Source: Pseudomonas sp. ATCC 13867 (GTDB lineage: Bacteria > Pseudomonadota > Gammaproteobacteria > Pseudomonadales > Pseudomonadaceae). From it: a DNA stretch of 64,000 nucleotides. The notes beneath the pieces were generated by a model. It worked only from the letters and a program-made list of their open reading frames with translations. It did not search any database and was not told the DNA's origin. Made by a program: the position numbers and the translations under genes. Positions 27,535-35,926 of the stretch are shown piece by piece. Position 1 is the first letter of the stretch; each line of letters opens with the position of its first letter. The DNA lies in the NCBI RefSeq assembly GCF_000349845.1, contig NC_020829.1, positions 124,001 through 188,000 on the forward strand, in the 5' to 3' direction.

Positions 27535-28251
27535 TCACTGCGGCGAGTAGCGCGGCCGCGGCGTGGCCATCGGAATCGGGCCTTCGCCGTCCAGCGGACG
27601 GAAACGGCCCTGCTCGGCGTCGTAGCCCTTGATGGCGCTGGACTCGATGTCATAGACCCAACCGTGGATGAACAGCTGGCCGCTGGCGATGCGCGCGGCT
27701 ACCGACGGGTGGGTTTTCAGGTGGTCGAGCTGGGCGACCACGTTCTCCTCGGTGAGAACCTCCAGGTGCTCGTGGGTCGCGCAGCCACAGGTTTGTGCGA
27801 CCACGGTGCGGGCGACTTCCGCGTGACGCAGCCAGGCCTTCACCGTCGGCATGCTTTCCAGGGTCTGCGGGTCCAGCACTGCCTTCATCGCGCCGCAGTC
27901 GGAATGGCCGCAGACGATGATGTGCTGCACGCCCAGTGCCATCACCGCGAACTCGATGGCGGTGGACACGCCGCCGTTCATCTGGCCATAGGGCGGCACC
28001 ACGTTGCCGACGTTGCGGGTGACGAACAGGTCGCCCGGCAGGCTCTGGGTGATCAGCTCCGGGACGATGCGCGAGTCGGCACAGGTAATGAACATCGCGC
28101 GCGGGTTCTGCGCGTGGGCCAGCTTCTTGAACAGCTCCTTCTGCTGCGGAAAGACCTCCTGGCGGAAGTGCTGGAAGCCCTCCACGATTCGCCGCAGCGC
28201 CTCGTCCGCGCTCTCGTGGGCCTGATCCTCACCGTGCGTTTTATCGTTCAT
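27535..28251 (-). CDS. Beta-class carbonic anhydrase
   Basis: 238 aa. Zinc ligands and active-site dyad are all present: C57-x-D59-x-R61 in CADSRIVPE, and H116-x-x-C119 in HSDCGAM. It interconverts CO2 and bicarbonate in the cytoplasm, for carboxylases and pH balance. The C-terminus has the beta-CA strand IHGWVYDIESSAI and a proline-rich tail. It corresponds to the carbonic anhydrase found near the cox genes in PAO1 (psCA1, PA0102). It is monocistronic; start ATG at 28251. Confidence 0.95.
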   Translation of the reverse strand: MNDKTHGEDQAHESADEALRRIVEGFQHFRQEVFPQQKELFKKLAHAQNPRAMFITCADSRIVPELITQSLPGDLFVTRNVGNVVPPYGQMNGGVSTAIEFAVMALGVQHIIVCGHSDCGAMKAVLDPQTLESMPTVKAWLRHAEVARTVVAQTCGCATHEHLEVLTEENVVAQLDHLKTHPSVAARIASGQLFIHGWVYDIESSAIKGYDAEQGRFRPLDGEGPIPMATPRPRYSPQ

Positions 28252-28438
28252 ATATCAGCCTCGAAGAATGACGACGAATTTTCTTATGCTTGCCGACGCC
28301 CTTCTGTAGGAGAAAAGGCACACCTTTCATGGAAAAAATGTCGAAGTCGTTAGCCCTGATTCGAGCGAAATCCGCTGGCGTGAAGCGTAAAGCAAAACCC
28401 TGCCAGGGCCTCGTGATGGTTGTTTGCACGATGCTTCA

Positions 28439-28456
28439 CCCGCGCTCCGGCGCGGG
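28439..28456 (-). terminator. Possible GC hairpin after the radical SAM gene
   Basis: CCCGCGC, a 4-nt loop, GCGCGGG, 9 bp after the stop of the leftward gene. No T-tract follows, so termination here is uncertain. The remainder of 28252-28438 shows nothing recognisable. Confidence 0.35.
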
Positions 28457-28465
28457 GTGTATGGG

Positions 28466-29524
28466 TCAGAACAGGCTCATCTGACTGTGCGGCGGGGCGA
28501 AGGCCGTGCAGTCCAGGCCGAATCCGCCGCGCCGGTTCAATCCAAGGCGGCGCAGGGCGACCTCGAAACGCTTGGCCAGCAGCTCGGCGAACGGTCCTTC
28601 GCCACGGAAGCGGTGCCCGAAGCGGCTGTCGTGGATTTCCCCGCCGCGTACCTGGCGGATCAGGCTCATCACATGGTTGGCGCGCTGCGGGTAGTGCGCC
28701 GCCAGCCATTCCTCGAACAGCGCTCCGACTTCCCGCGGCAGGCGCAGCAGCATGTAGCTGGCGCTCTGCGCCCCGGCGTGGTGCGCCGCTTCCAGCAGGG
28801 CCTCCAGCTCGCGGTCGTTGATCATCGGGATCATCGGCGAGCACAGCACCCCTACCGGAATGCCCTGGCCGCGCAATACGCGGATCGCCCGCAAGCGCGC
28901 GGACGGCGCGGCGGCGCGGGGTTCGAGGATGCGTTTGAGCTCGTCGTCCAGGGTGGTCAGGCTGATCATCACCCCGACCAGGTTCAGCTTCGCCATTTCG
29001 CTCAGTAGATCGAGGTCGCGCAGGATCAGCGAGCCCTTGGTGACGATGGTCACCGGGTGCCTGAAACGCAGCAGTACCTCGAGGATCTGCCGGGTCAGCC
29101 GCTGCTGGCGCTCGATGGGCTGGTACGGGTCGGTGTTGGCGCCCAGGTTGATCGGCGCACAGACGTAGCCAGGCTTGCTCAGCTCCTGTTCCAGCACGGC
29201 GGCGGCGTTGGTCTTGGCGATCAGCCGGGTCTCGAAGTCCAGCCCCGGCGAGAGGTCCCAGTAGGCGTGGCTGGGCCGCGCGTAGCAGTAGATGCAGCCG
29301 TGCTCGCAACCGCGGTAGGGGTTGATCGAGCGGTCGAACGGCAGATCCGGCGACTGGTTGCGGGAGATCACCGTCTTCGCCAGCTCGTTGCGGATTTCGG
29401 TCACCTGGGGCTTGGGGACTTCATCGAGCCAGTCGTTATCCACAGGCACCGAGGTGGTCGGTGCGAAGCGGTTGTGCGGATTGCTGGCGGTACCACGGCC
29501 GCGGGGTGGGAGCTGAGTGGTCAT
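28466..29524 (-). CDS. Radical SAM protein (PA0069-like, Rv2578c/SplB-type)
   Basis: 352 aa from the ATG at 29524 (MTTQLPPRGRG). The open frame extends further upstream but only through a REPIN. The [4Fe-4S] cysteines are in NPYRGCEHGCIYCYARPSH (CxxxCxxC) near residue 75, and later SAM-contact strands include VTIVTKGSLILRDLDLL. The family is broadly conserved in proteobacteria and usually called spore-photoproduct-lyase-like or PA0069 family; its reaction is not known. Expression is probably monocistronic. The first 60 residues are arginine/proline-rich and poorly structured. Confidence 0.85.
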   Translation of the reverse strand: MTTQLPPRGRGTASNPHNRFAPTTSVPVDNDWLDEVPKPQVTEIRNELAKTVISRNQSPDLPFDRSINPYRGCEHGCIYCYARPSHAYWDLSPGLDFETRLIAKTNAAAVLEQELSKPGYVCAPINLGANTDPYQPIERQQRLTRQILEVLLRFRHPVTIVTKGSLILRDLDLLSEMAKLNLVGVMISLTTLDDELKRILEPRAAAPSARLRAIRVLRGQGIPVGVLCSPMIPMINDRELEALLEAAHHAGAQSASYMLLRLPREVGALFEEWLAAHYPQRANHVMSLIRQVRGGEIHDSRFGHRFRGEGPFAELLAKRFEVALRRLGLNRRGGFGLDCTAFAPPHSQMSLF

Positions 29525-29645
29525 GTGGGAAGGCCCTGAGGGATAGCTGTATATAAATACAGTAATCCATGGGGTTTTCCACAGCCAGCCTGAACTGCCG
29601 GATGGTCGCGGTTCGCTGCGCCGTGGCTGGCGGGCGCCGGCTTTT

Positions 29646-29738
29646 CGTAGGAGCGAGCTTGCTCGCGAACCGCCCAACACAAGAGCTCCCGGTAGCCTCG
29701 TTCGCGAGCAAGGACTGGGCGTCCCCCTCGGTCCTACA
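29646..29738. repeat. Asymmetric REPIN downstream of the Pit transporter gene
   Basis: The left copy (29646-29669) is a normal REP. The inverted right copy (29701-29738) is 38 nt long because a 14-nt block, on the minus strand GGGGACGCCCAGTC, interrupts it at the loop position. It is the same variant as at 37919 and 59895. Confidence 0.85.
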
Positions 29739-29768
29739 GGTGTACATCCTTGTTGGTCCGCAAGTGAA

Positions 29769-31391
29769 TCAAAGCACCCGTGCAAACACCCAGTACAACC
29801 CCGCCGCCAGTCCGATGGCCGCCGGCAGGGTGAGCACCCAGGCCAGCAGCATGTTGCGGATGGTCGGCCACTGCAGGCCGCTGCCGCTGGCGGCCATCGT
29901 GCCCGCCACCCCGGAAGACAGCACATGGGTGGTGGACACCGGCAGGCCGAAGCCGTCGGCGGCGCCGATGGTGAGCATCGCCACCAACTGTGCGGCGGCG
30001 CCCTGGGCGTAGGTCAGCGGCGCCTTGCCGATGCCTTCGCCCACGGTGGTGACGATGCGCCGCCAGCCCACCAGGGTGCCCAGGCCCAGCGCCAGGGCGA
30101 CGGCGACCTTCACCCACACGGGAATGAAGCGGATCGTCTGCTCGCCCTCGGCGCGCAGTGCCTGCAGGGTGCTCCAGGTTTCCAGGTCGACGTGCTGCTG
30201 GCTGTGATCCAGCAGGCGGATGGTTTCCAGGCTCAGGTACAGGTCGTTGCGCAGGGCCTGGACTTCGTTGCCGGGAACCCTGGCGATCTCGCCGTGCTGT
30301 TGCAGGCGCGCGGCGACGTCGCCGACGACGATGGCCAGCGACGGCAGCAGGTCCGGCCCGACGTGCTGGTCCTCCTGATAGGACAGCAGGACCTGGCGGG
30401 GATCGTCGCTGACGGTACCGCCGGCGTGCTGCAACTGGGCCTGGCTGGCTTGTGCCAGGTTCAACAGCTGGTGGGTCTGTTCCGGGGAGTAGCTGCGATC
30501 CACGGCGAACGCCAGGGGAACGGTGGCGATCAGGATGAGCATGATCAGGCCGATGCCTTTCTGCCCGTCGTTCGAACCGTGGGCGAAGGAGACGCCGGTG
30601 CAGGTGACGATCAGCAGCCCGCGAATCCACCAGGGTGGTGGCGTGCGCCCTTCGGGCGAGCGGAACAGCGTGCGATTGCGGATGCCCGCGCTCATCGCCC
30701 GCAGCAGCACGAAGGCGCTGAAGAAGCCGACCACTGGCGAGAGCAGCAGCGCATAGCCCACCGTCAGCAACTGCGACCAGGCGCTGCCGGAGAGGCCCAG
30801 GTGCCCGGCCATCGCACCGTGGGCCAGGCCGACGCCGACGATGGAGCCGATCAGCGTGTGCGACGAGGAGACGGGCAGCCCCAGCCACCAGGTACCGAGG
30901 TTCCACAGGATCGAGGCGATCAACAGGGCGAAGATCATTGCCAGGCCCGCGCTGCTGTTCACTTCCAGCAACAGGTCCAGCGGTAGCAGCGAGACGATGG
31001 CGAAGGCCACCGCGCCGCTGGAGAACAGCACGCCGAGGAAATTCCACAGCCCCGACCAGGCCACCGCGAAACGCGGCGGCAGGGCGTTGGTGTAGATCAC
31101 CGTGGCCACGGCGTTGGCGGTGTCGTGGAAGCCGTTGATGAACTCGAAGCCCAGCGCCACCAGCAGCGCGACGGCCAGGATCAGCATCGGCCAGCCCGGT
31201 TGCAGCAAGGTGCCGCTGGCGCGGATGTCCTGGCCGAGGCTGACGAAGGTGAACACCAGGGCGCCGGCCAACAACAGGAAAAAGGTCAGGCGACCCTTGA
31301 AGTCGTGGGTTTCGCGCAGTACGGGGCTGATCGGGAACTGGGTCAGGCGCGAGGCGCGCATCACTTCCAGCAGGCCATAGCGGTCAAGCAC
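29769..31391 (-). CDS. Low-affinity inorganic phosphate transporter, Pit family
   Basis: 540 aa with about ten membrane helices. The two family repeats are clear: GFEFINGFHDTANAVATVIYT near residue 65 and GSNDGQKGIGLIMLILI in the second half. A ~120-residue soluble, helical insertion (TYSPEQTHQLL... onward) separates the last helices, as in larger Pit/PA4292-type proteins. It is a metal-phosphate/proton symporter in the inner membrane. The start is uncertain: a GTG at 31391 has GGAGGG 13 nt upstream, and an ATG ten codons later also fits. Confidence 0.92.
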   Translation of the reverse strand: MLDRYGLLEVMRASRLTQFPISPVLRETHDFKGRLTFFLLLAGALVFTFVSLGQDIRASGTLLQPGWPMLILAVALLVALGFEFINGFHDTANAVATVIYTNALPPRFAVAWSGLWNFLGVLFSSGAVAFAIVSLLPLDLLLEVNSSAGLAMIFALLIASILWNLGTWWLGLPVSSSHTLIGSIVGVGLAHGAMAGHLGLSGSAWSQLLTVGYALLLSPVVGFFSAFVLLRAMSAGIRNRTLFRSPEGRTPPPWWIRGLLIVTCTGVSFAHGSNDGQKGIGLIMLILIATVPLAFAVDRSYSPEQTHQLLNLAQASQAQLQHAGGTVSDDPRQVLLSYQEDQHVGPDLLPSLAIVVGDVAARLQQHGEIARVPGNEVQALRNDLYLSLETIRLLDHSQQHVDLETWSTLQALRAEGEQTIRFIPVWVKVAVALALGLGTLVGWRRIVTTVGEGIGKAPLTYAQGAAAQLVAMLTIGAADGFGLPVSTTHVLSSGVAGTMAASGSGLQWPTIRNMLLAWVLTLPAAIGLAAGLYWVFARVL

Positions 31392-31729
31392 GGTAGTGGC
31401 GCTCCCTCCGGGGCATGAGTGGGGTGCGGGTCACGGCGGATTCCTTGCAGGGATGCGCTACAGACTAGCCGCCCTGTGGGCGGTTGGAGTCTACGCAGGT
31501 CAATCGGCGATGCATTCCCGGCGGCGGCCGGGTGCCGGGCAGGCCGGCGTTACCGCGTTTTCGCCCGCCCGGCGGGGCCGGCGCCATTCGCGGGCAACCG
31601 CCGGACGGCCCGCTGGCGCCCAGTCGCGGCCTTATACTGAAGCCTGGATGACCGGACGCCAGCGTGTGCCCGGCCGGGGTCAGGAGCGGGCGGCAGGTCC
31701 TTCGGATGCCGTCGAGCCGGCGAGCGGCC
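31392..31729. other. Intergenic region between divergent Pit and lipoprotein genes
   Basis: Roughly 340 bp, very GC-rich, no REP copy. Open frames here have no ribosome binding sites and continue the wrong frames of the neighbours. It must contain two divergent promoters. A TTATACTGAAGCC at about 31632 is a possible -10 for the + strand gene (TATACT). Confidence 0.35.
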
Positions 31730-32866
31730 ATGAACAGTCTGTGTTTCTCCAGCGCCATCTGGCCGCCCTGGCGGCGGCGCGGTGTCCTCGCGTTGCTGCT
31801 GCTGGCGCTGGCCGGTTGTTCCCATCGCGCGCCCGAGCCTGTCGCCCCCATCAGCGAAAGCACTTGGCGGCAGGTGGACGCCGACATCGGTGCCGCCTCG
31901 CTCTCCGCCACCACCCAGGCCCGCGCCTACGCCGAAGGCGCTATGGAGCACTGGATGGACCTGGTCTACCAGCGCACCGACAGCCAGTTCATCCCCTGGT
32001 TTTCCAGCTACTGGACGCAGCAATGGCTGGGCATGAAGGTCGCCTGGTACAAGATGCAGGCCAAGGGCGACCTCGATCCCACGGTGGATCGCCTGGCGGT
32101 CTACCTGCAGGACGAGTACCACCAGCAGGTGCTGGTGCCGGTGGCGAAGGAACTCGATCCCGACTCCATCATGGAGACCGCCGCGCGCCGTTATATCGGC
32201 GCGCTGCTGGAAGCCCTCGATGCGATTCCCCAGCGCCGTGGCGTTCCGCAGAAGGTCTTCGACGAACACCTGAAGGGGATTCCGGCGATCACCCTCGGCC
32301 CGCCGTCGAGTCGCGACGCCTCGCTGTATGACGTGGTGCGCGCCAAGGATGTCGGCCAGTTGCCGGCCTTCGCCGCGCTGATGCAGGAGATCCGCAAGGC
32401 GGCGGGCAAGGCGGGCGCCGGCACCAGAGTCACCGGGGTGTCCCCGGTGGCCCAGCGCACCAGCGCCAAGCTGGTCAACGAACTCAGGAACCGCAGCATC
32501 GCCGGGGTGGTCGCCAGTGCCGCCGGCAAGGTCGCCGGCTCGATCATCTCGGTGGCCTTCACCCTGTTCAGCCTGAGCAGCAACGACCATGACCGGCCCG
32601 AGGTGGAAAGCCAGCTGCGCAAGGAGATCAACGCCGCCTTCGACGAGCAGTGGCTGGCGCTGATGCATGACCGGCAGGGCGGGGTGATGGCGGGGGTCGA
32701 CTACCTCGGCGGACGTGTCCAGCAAAGCCTGACGGGCCAGCTGTCGCAACCGGAGGAGGACGAGGAGGCGACCGACGTGCAGTCCTTCGGCGCCGCGCCA
32801 GCCCCGCCCATCGATGCCGGCGGCGGTATTCGCGTGCTGCGCCAGGGTCAGGGCTACGCACCCTGA
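31730..32866 (+). CDS. Predicted outer-membrane lipoprotein of unknown function
   Basis: 378 aa from the ATG at 31730. The signal peptide has basic residues (WRRR), a hydrophobic LALLLLALAG core and lipobox LAGC with C30 as the lipidation site. The residue after Cys is Ser, which favours outer-membrane sorting. The mature part is mostly helical with several tryptophans (WFSSYWTQQWLGMKVAWYKM), a glycine/alanine-rich segment around residue 265 (IAGVVASAAGKVAGSIISVAF) that could insert into a membrane, and an acidic C-terminal linker (PEEDEEATD). I do not recognise a family. Weak SD sequence; an upstream in-frame ATG (31706) is possible but would extend the signal peptide. Confidence 0.75.
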   Translation: MNSLCFSSAIWPPWRRRGVLALLLLALAGCSHRAPEPVAPISESTWRQVDADIGAASLSATTQARAYAEGAMEHWMDLVYQRTDSQFIPWFSSYWTQQWLGMKVAWYKMQAKGDLDPTVDRLAVYLQDEYHQQVLVPVAKELDPDSIMETAARRYIGALLEALDAIPQRRGVPQKVFDEHLKGIPAITLGPPSSRDASLYDVVRAKDVGQLPAFAALMQEIRKAAGKAGAGTRVTGVSPVAQRTSAKLVNELRNRSIAGVVASAAGKVAGSIISVAFTLFSLSSNDHDRPEVESQLRKEINAAFDEQWLALMHDRQGGVMAGVDYLGGRVQQSLTGQLSQPEEDEEATDVQSFGAAPAPPIDAGGGIRVLRQGQGYAP

Positions 32867-32952
32867 GCATGACGTTCGGCGCGTGACGCTTCGCGCGCAA
32901 GGCCAGGCGCAGTATCCTTGCCGCCCGACTTTCGTGGCCGGACGCTGATCCC

Positions 32953-33597
32953 ATGCATTACCAGAACATCCTTTTCGACCTCGACGGCACCCTCACCGAC
33001 CCGCGTGAAGGCATTACCCGTTCGATCCAGTACGCCCTCGCCCAGCTCGGCATCGACGAGCCCGACCTGCGCCAGCTCGAACACTTCATCGGCCCGCCGC
33101 TGCTGCAGTGCTTCATGAGCACCTATGACTTCGACGAGGCGCGCGCCTGGGAGGCGGTGAACCACTACCGCGTGCGCTTCCAGGACACCGGACTTTACGA
33201 GAACAAGGTGTTCGACGGCGTCGGCGAGCTGCTGCAACTGCTCGGCGGCCAGGGCCGCACCCTGTACATCTGCACCAGCAAGCCGACGGTGTTCGCCGCC
33301 GAGATCGCCCGGCACTTCGACTTCGCCCGGCATTTCAAGGTGATCTACGGCAGCGAGCTGGATGGCACGCGCACCAACAAGGTCGAGCTGATCGAGCACC
33401 TGCTGGATATCGAGCAGCTGGACCTTGGGCAGACGCTGATGATCGGCGACCGCAAGCACGACCTGATCGGCGCGCATCGCAATGGCCTGTCCGCCGCTGG
33501 CGTGGGCTATGGCTTCGGCAGCCGTGAAGAGCTGCTGGCGGAAGGCCCGGCGCATTACTTCGCGAGCATGGACGAGCTGCGGGCGGCGTTTGCCTGA
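32953..33597 (+). CDS. HAD-superfamily phosphatase (phosphoglycolate phosphatase-like)
   Basis: 214 aa. Motif I DLDGTLTD (nucleophile and acid aspartates) is at residues 10-17. Motif II is CTSKP (Thr/Ser position). A lysine in GTRTNKVELI and motif IV GDRKHDLIGA complete the site. A small helical cap (subfamily IA, as in Gph) lies between. It dephosphorylates a small cytoplasmic phosphate ester; the substrate is not evident. It lies 86 bp after the lipoprotein gene in the same direction, so co-transcription is possible. Confidence 0.9.
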   Translation: MHYQNILFDLDGTLTDPREGITRSIQYALAQLGIDEPDLRQLEHFIGPPLLQCFMSTYDFDEARAWEAVNHYRVRFQDTGLYENKVFDGVGELLQLLGGQGRTLYICTSKPTVFAAEIARHFDFARHFKVIYGSELDGTRTNKVELIEHLLDIEQLDLGQTLMIGDRKHDLIGAHRNGLSAAGVGYGFGSREELLAEGPAHYFASMDELRAAFA

Positions 33598-33617
33598 TAC
33601 TCCCCGGCCGGGGTTGG

Positions 33618-33686
33618 TTCGCGAGCAAGCTCGCTCCTACAGGTCCACTGCAGGCTGCTCTTTGTAGGAGCGAGCTTGCTCGCGAA
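33618..33686. repeat. REPIN (canonical pair)
   Basis: Inverted copy at 33618-33641, direct copy at 33663-33686, separated by 21 bp. It lies 20 bp after the HAD gene. Confidence 0.9.
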
Positions 33687-33715
33687 TCTGATCTGAAAGC
33701 CCGTGTCATGGAATG

Positions 33716-33745
33716 CCCTCACACCAGCCGGGGCTAGGGTGAGGG
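33716..33745. repeat. CCCTCAC...GTGAGGG inverted repeat
   Basis: CCCTCACACCAGCC near-symmetrically opposed to GGGGCTAGGGTGAGGG. It resembles the repeats at 40803-40837 and 51653-51698, a second intergenic repeat family. Confidence 0.6.
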
Positions 33746-33756
33746 GATTTGATCCC

Positions 33757-33834
33757 GTAGGAGCGGATTCATCCGCGATCCGGCCGGTAGGCCGGTGCCG
33801 CTGGATAGCAATCACGGACGGAGTCCGCTCCTAC
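33757..33834. repeat. REPIN of a second REP family
   Basis: GTAGGAGCGGATTCATCCGCGA at 33757-33778 (22 nt, quoted as GTAGGAGCGGATT + CATCCGCGA) and an inverted partner TCACGGACGGAG + TCCGCTCCTAC at 33812-33834. This differs from the AGCTTGCT family by its GGA-TCC core. Single copies recur at 44389-44411 and 63726-63748. Confidence 0.8.
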
Positions 33835-33847
33835 GGTTTGGCCGACC

Positions 33848-34999
33848 TCAGCCGCGCAGCCACTCCGCCAGCCGTCCCATCATTGCATCGCACCTGGCCA
33901 ACTGCTCCAGGCTGACGAATTCGTCCGGCTTGTGCCCCTGGTCCATGCTGCCCGGGCCGCAGACCACGGTGGGAATGCCGACCTGGTCGAACAGCCCGCC
34001 CTCGGTGCCATAGGCCACGGTGGAGAACTCGCGGGAGCCGCTGAGCAGGGCGATCAGCTCGGCCGCTTCGGTCTGTGGGTCGGTCGCCAGCGCCGGGTAG
34101 GCGGACAGCGGGGTGAAGCGGATGTCCGCCTCGGCCTTCACCGCGCGCATCTTCGGCAGCAGCTCGGCTTCGGCATACTCGCGCAGGTCATCGGCGACCT
34201 GTTGCGGGTCGTCGCTGGGCAGCGCGCGCACTTCGAAATCGAACTGGCATTCGGCGGGGACGATGTTCAGCGCGCGGCCGCCGCTGATCACGCCGGTCTG
34301 CACGGTGGAGTAGGGTGGGTCGAAGCGCGGGTCGTGGCGCGCAGGCTCCGTCAGGCGGGTGCCGATCTCGCCGAGGCGGCCGATCAGCTGCGCCGCGTAC
34401 TCGATGGCGTTCACGCCCTGCGGCGCATAGGCCGAGTGGCAGGCGGCGCCGTGTACGTTGCAGCGCATCGCCAGCTTGCCCTTGTGGCCGAGCACCGGCT
34501 TGAGTTCGGTGGGTTCGCCGATGATGCAGACCATCGGCTTGTGCTCGCGCTGCTCCAGCGCGGCGATCAGCGAGCGTACGCCGAGGCAGCCGACTTCCTC
34601 GTCGTAGGAGAAGGCCAGGTGCACCGGCAGACGCAGCGGCCGGGCGAGGAACGCCGGCACCGCCGCCAGCACGCAGGCGATGTAGCCTTTCATGTCCGCC
34701 GTGCCACGGCCGTAGAGGCGGCCGTCGCGCTCGGTCAGCTCGAACGGCGGGACGGTCCACGGCTGGCCATCGGTCGGCACCACGTCGGTGTGGCCGGACA
34801 GGCACACCCCGCCGCGATCCTGCGGACCCAGCGTGGCGTAGAGATTGGCCTTGCCGCCTTCGGCATCGTGGAACAGCTCGCAGGCGATGCCAAAGCCTGC
34901 GAGGTAGTCGCGGATGTAGTGGATCAGCGCCAGGTTGGAGTTGCGGCTGACGGTGTCGAAGGCGATCAGGTCGGCGAGGATTTCGCGGCTGGTGGGCAT
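33848..34999 (-). CDS. M20-family deacylase, acetylornithine deacetylase (ArgE)-like
   Basis: 383 aa from the ATG at 34999, which has AGGA 7 nt upstream; an ATG five codons earlier lacks this. Di-zinc ligands are visible: H in SGHTDVVP, D in GRGTADMKG, the EE pair in SYDEEVG, and the terminal H in GHKPDEF. The protein would hydrolyse an N-acyl-amino acid. Pseudomonas makes ornithine through ArgJ, so an ArgE-like enzyme in an operon with a monooxygenase, a Rid protein and DUF1028 is more likely catabolic than arginine-biosynthetic (inference). It is the last gene of that operon. Confidence 0.88.
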   Translation of the reverse strand: MPTSREILADLIAFDTVSRNSNLALIHYIRDYLAGFGIACELFHDAEGGKANLYATLGPQDRGGVCLSGHTDVVPTDGQPWTVPPFELTERDGRLYGRGTADMKGYIACVLAAVPAFLARPLRLPVHLAFSYDEEVGCLGVRSLIAALEQREHKPMVCIIGEPTELKPVLGHKGKLAMRCNVHGAACHSAYAPQGVNAIEYAAQLIGRLGEIGTRLTEPARHDPRFDPPYSTVQTGVISGGRALNIVPAECQFDFEVRALPSDDPQQVADDLREYAEAELLPKMRAVKAEADIRFTPLSAYPALATDPQTEAAELIALLSGSREFSTVAYGTEGGLFDQVGIPTVVCGPGSMDQGHKPDEFVSLEQLARCDAMMGRLAEWLRG

Positions 35000-35044
35000 G
35001 GTCGGGTCCTGCATGAAAGAGCGCTTTTCTGTAGGTACGTGGTC

Positions 35045-35719
35045 TTACTCGTCGCCCGGCACGCCGTAGCTCGGCGCCTTGGTCGGGTCGAGGGCGCGCA
35101 CGAGGTAGTCCTCCAGCTGCGGCTTGTAGGCCACCCAGAGCTTTTCCAGCTCATCGATCGGCGCCTCGTCGGCCCAGTCTACGCGCAGGTCGACGATCGG
35201 CCAGACCAGGTCGCCCACCACCTTCATCGCCGCCGAATGCACCGGGCCGGCTTCGCCGCCGGCGGCCATCGCCGCCTGCATGGCGGCCAGCAGGCGCTCG
35301 GCCAGACAGCCGTCGGCCTGCTCGAAGGCGCGGGTCATGGCGTCCATGATCGAGGTGGAGGACAGCAGGTTGCCCGCCGCCACGCAGTTCTCGCCGGCCA
35401 CCGCGTGGTTCACGCCCAGCGCCTGGCTGCCGGTGAACAGCGCGACCTTGCCGTGCTGGTCGATCACGGTCACCTGGCGGTACTGGCTGTAGCCGTTGCT
35501 CGACAGCGCCTTGTCCAGCGCCGCGCCCGGCTCCAGGCCGGTTTCCAGCAGGTCGAGGATCTGCGGGCCGAGGGCCGGCAGGGTGACGTTCTGCGTGGCC
35601 ACCGCGCCGACGCCGGCGCGAACCCAGGGGCAACGGGCGCCCACGGCAATGCTCGAGGAGCTGATGGCGATACCCAGCTGGCCGGTCTCGGCGCAGCGTC
35701 CAACGATGGAAAAGGTCAT
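35045..35719 (-). CDS. DUF1028 family protein (Ntn-hydrolase-like fold)
   Basis: 224 aa with the DUF1028 N-terminus MTFSIVGRCAETGQLGIAISSSSIAVGARCPWVRAGVGAVATQ (given only as landmarks: FSIVGR, AISSSSIAVG, AVATQ). Members are found in catabolic loci and are thought to share the Ntn-hydrolase fold; no activity is established to my knowledge. It lies 45 bp upstream of the M20 gene and 207 bp downstream of the Rid gene. The N-terminal Met-Thr-Phe would need Met removal to expose Thr as a nucleophile, if it were autocatalytic. Confidence 0.88.
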   Translation of the reverse strand: MTFSIVGRCAETGQLGIAISSSSIAVGARCPWVRAGVGAVATQNVTLPALGPQILDLLETGLEPGAALDKALSSNGYSQYRQVTVIDQHGKVALFTGSQALGVNHAVAGENCVAAGNLLSSTSIMDAMTRAFEQADGCLAERLLAAMQAAMAAGGEAGPVHSAAMKVVGDLVWPIVDLRVDWADEAPIDELEKLWVAYKPQLEDYLVRALDPTKAPSYGVPGDE

Positions 35720-35926
35720 GGGAGCTCCTTAATCAACCTTGTGTCGTGAACGACGAAACGGCGAGGCAGGGAAATCCCCGCGTCGCCGCTTCATCGCGGT
35801 ACTGCGAATGTGTTGCGAGCGACGGCCAGGCAAGAGGCGGGGATGGACGGGAAAGGCGGAGTTTGCTGTGGCAAATGAGCATTTTCCCGGCCACTCCCAA
35901 CGCAGCCTGGCCTGGCGCAGTCGCTT
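35720..35926. other. 207-bp spacer inside the monooxygenase operon
   Basis: It has no gene and no REP. It is purine-rich on the + strand and contains short self-complementary pieces (GCGTCGCCG near 35782 against CGGCGAGGC near 35759). It could hold an internal promoter for DUF1028 and the M20 gene; I cannot point to one. Confidence 0.35.

Noticed and set aside
33848..34999. Calling the M20 gene argE for arginine synthesis
   Set aside because: Family similarity alone does not separate ArgE from other N-acyl deacylases, and the operon context is catabolic. I left the symbol empty.
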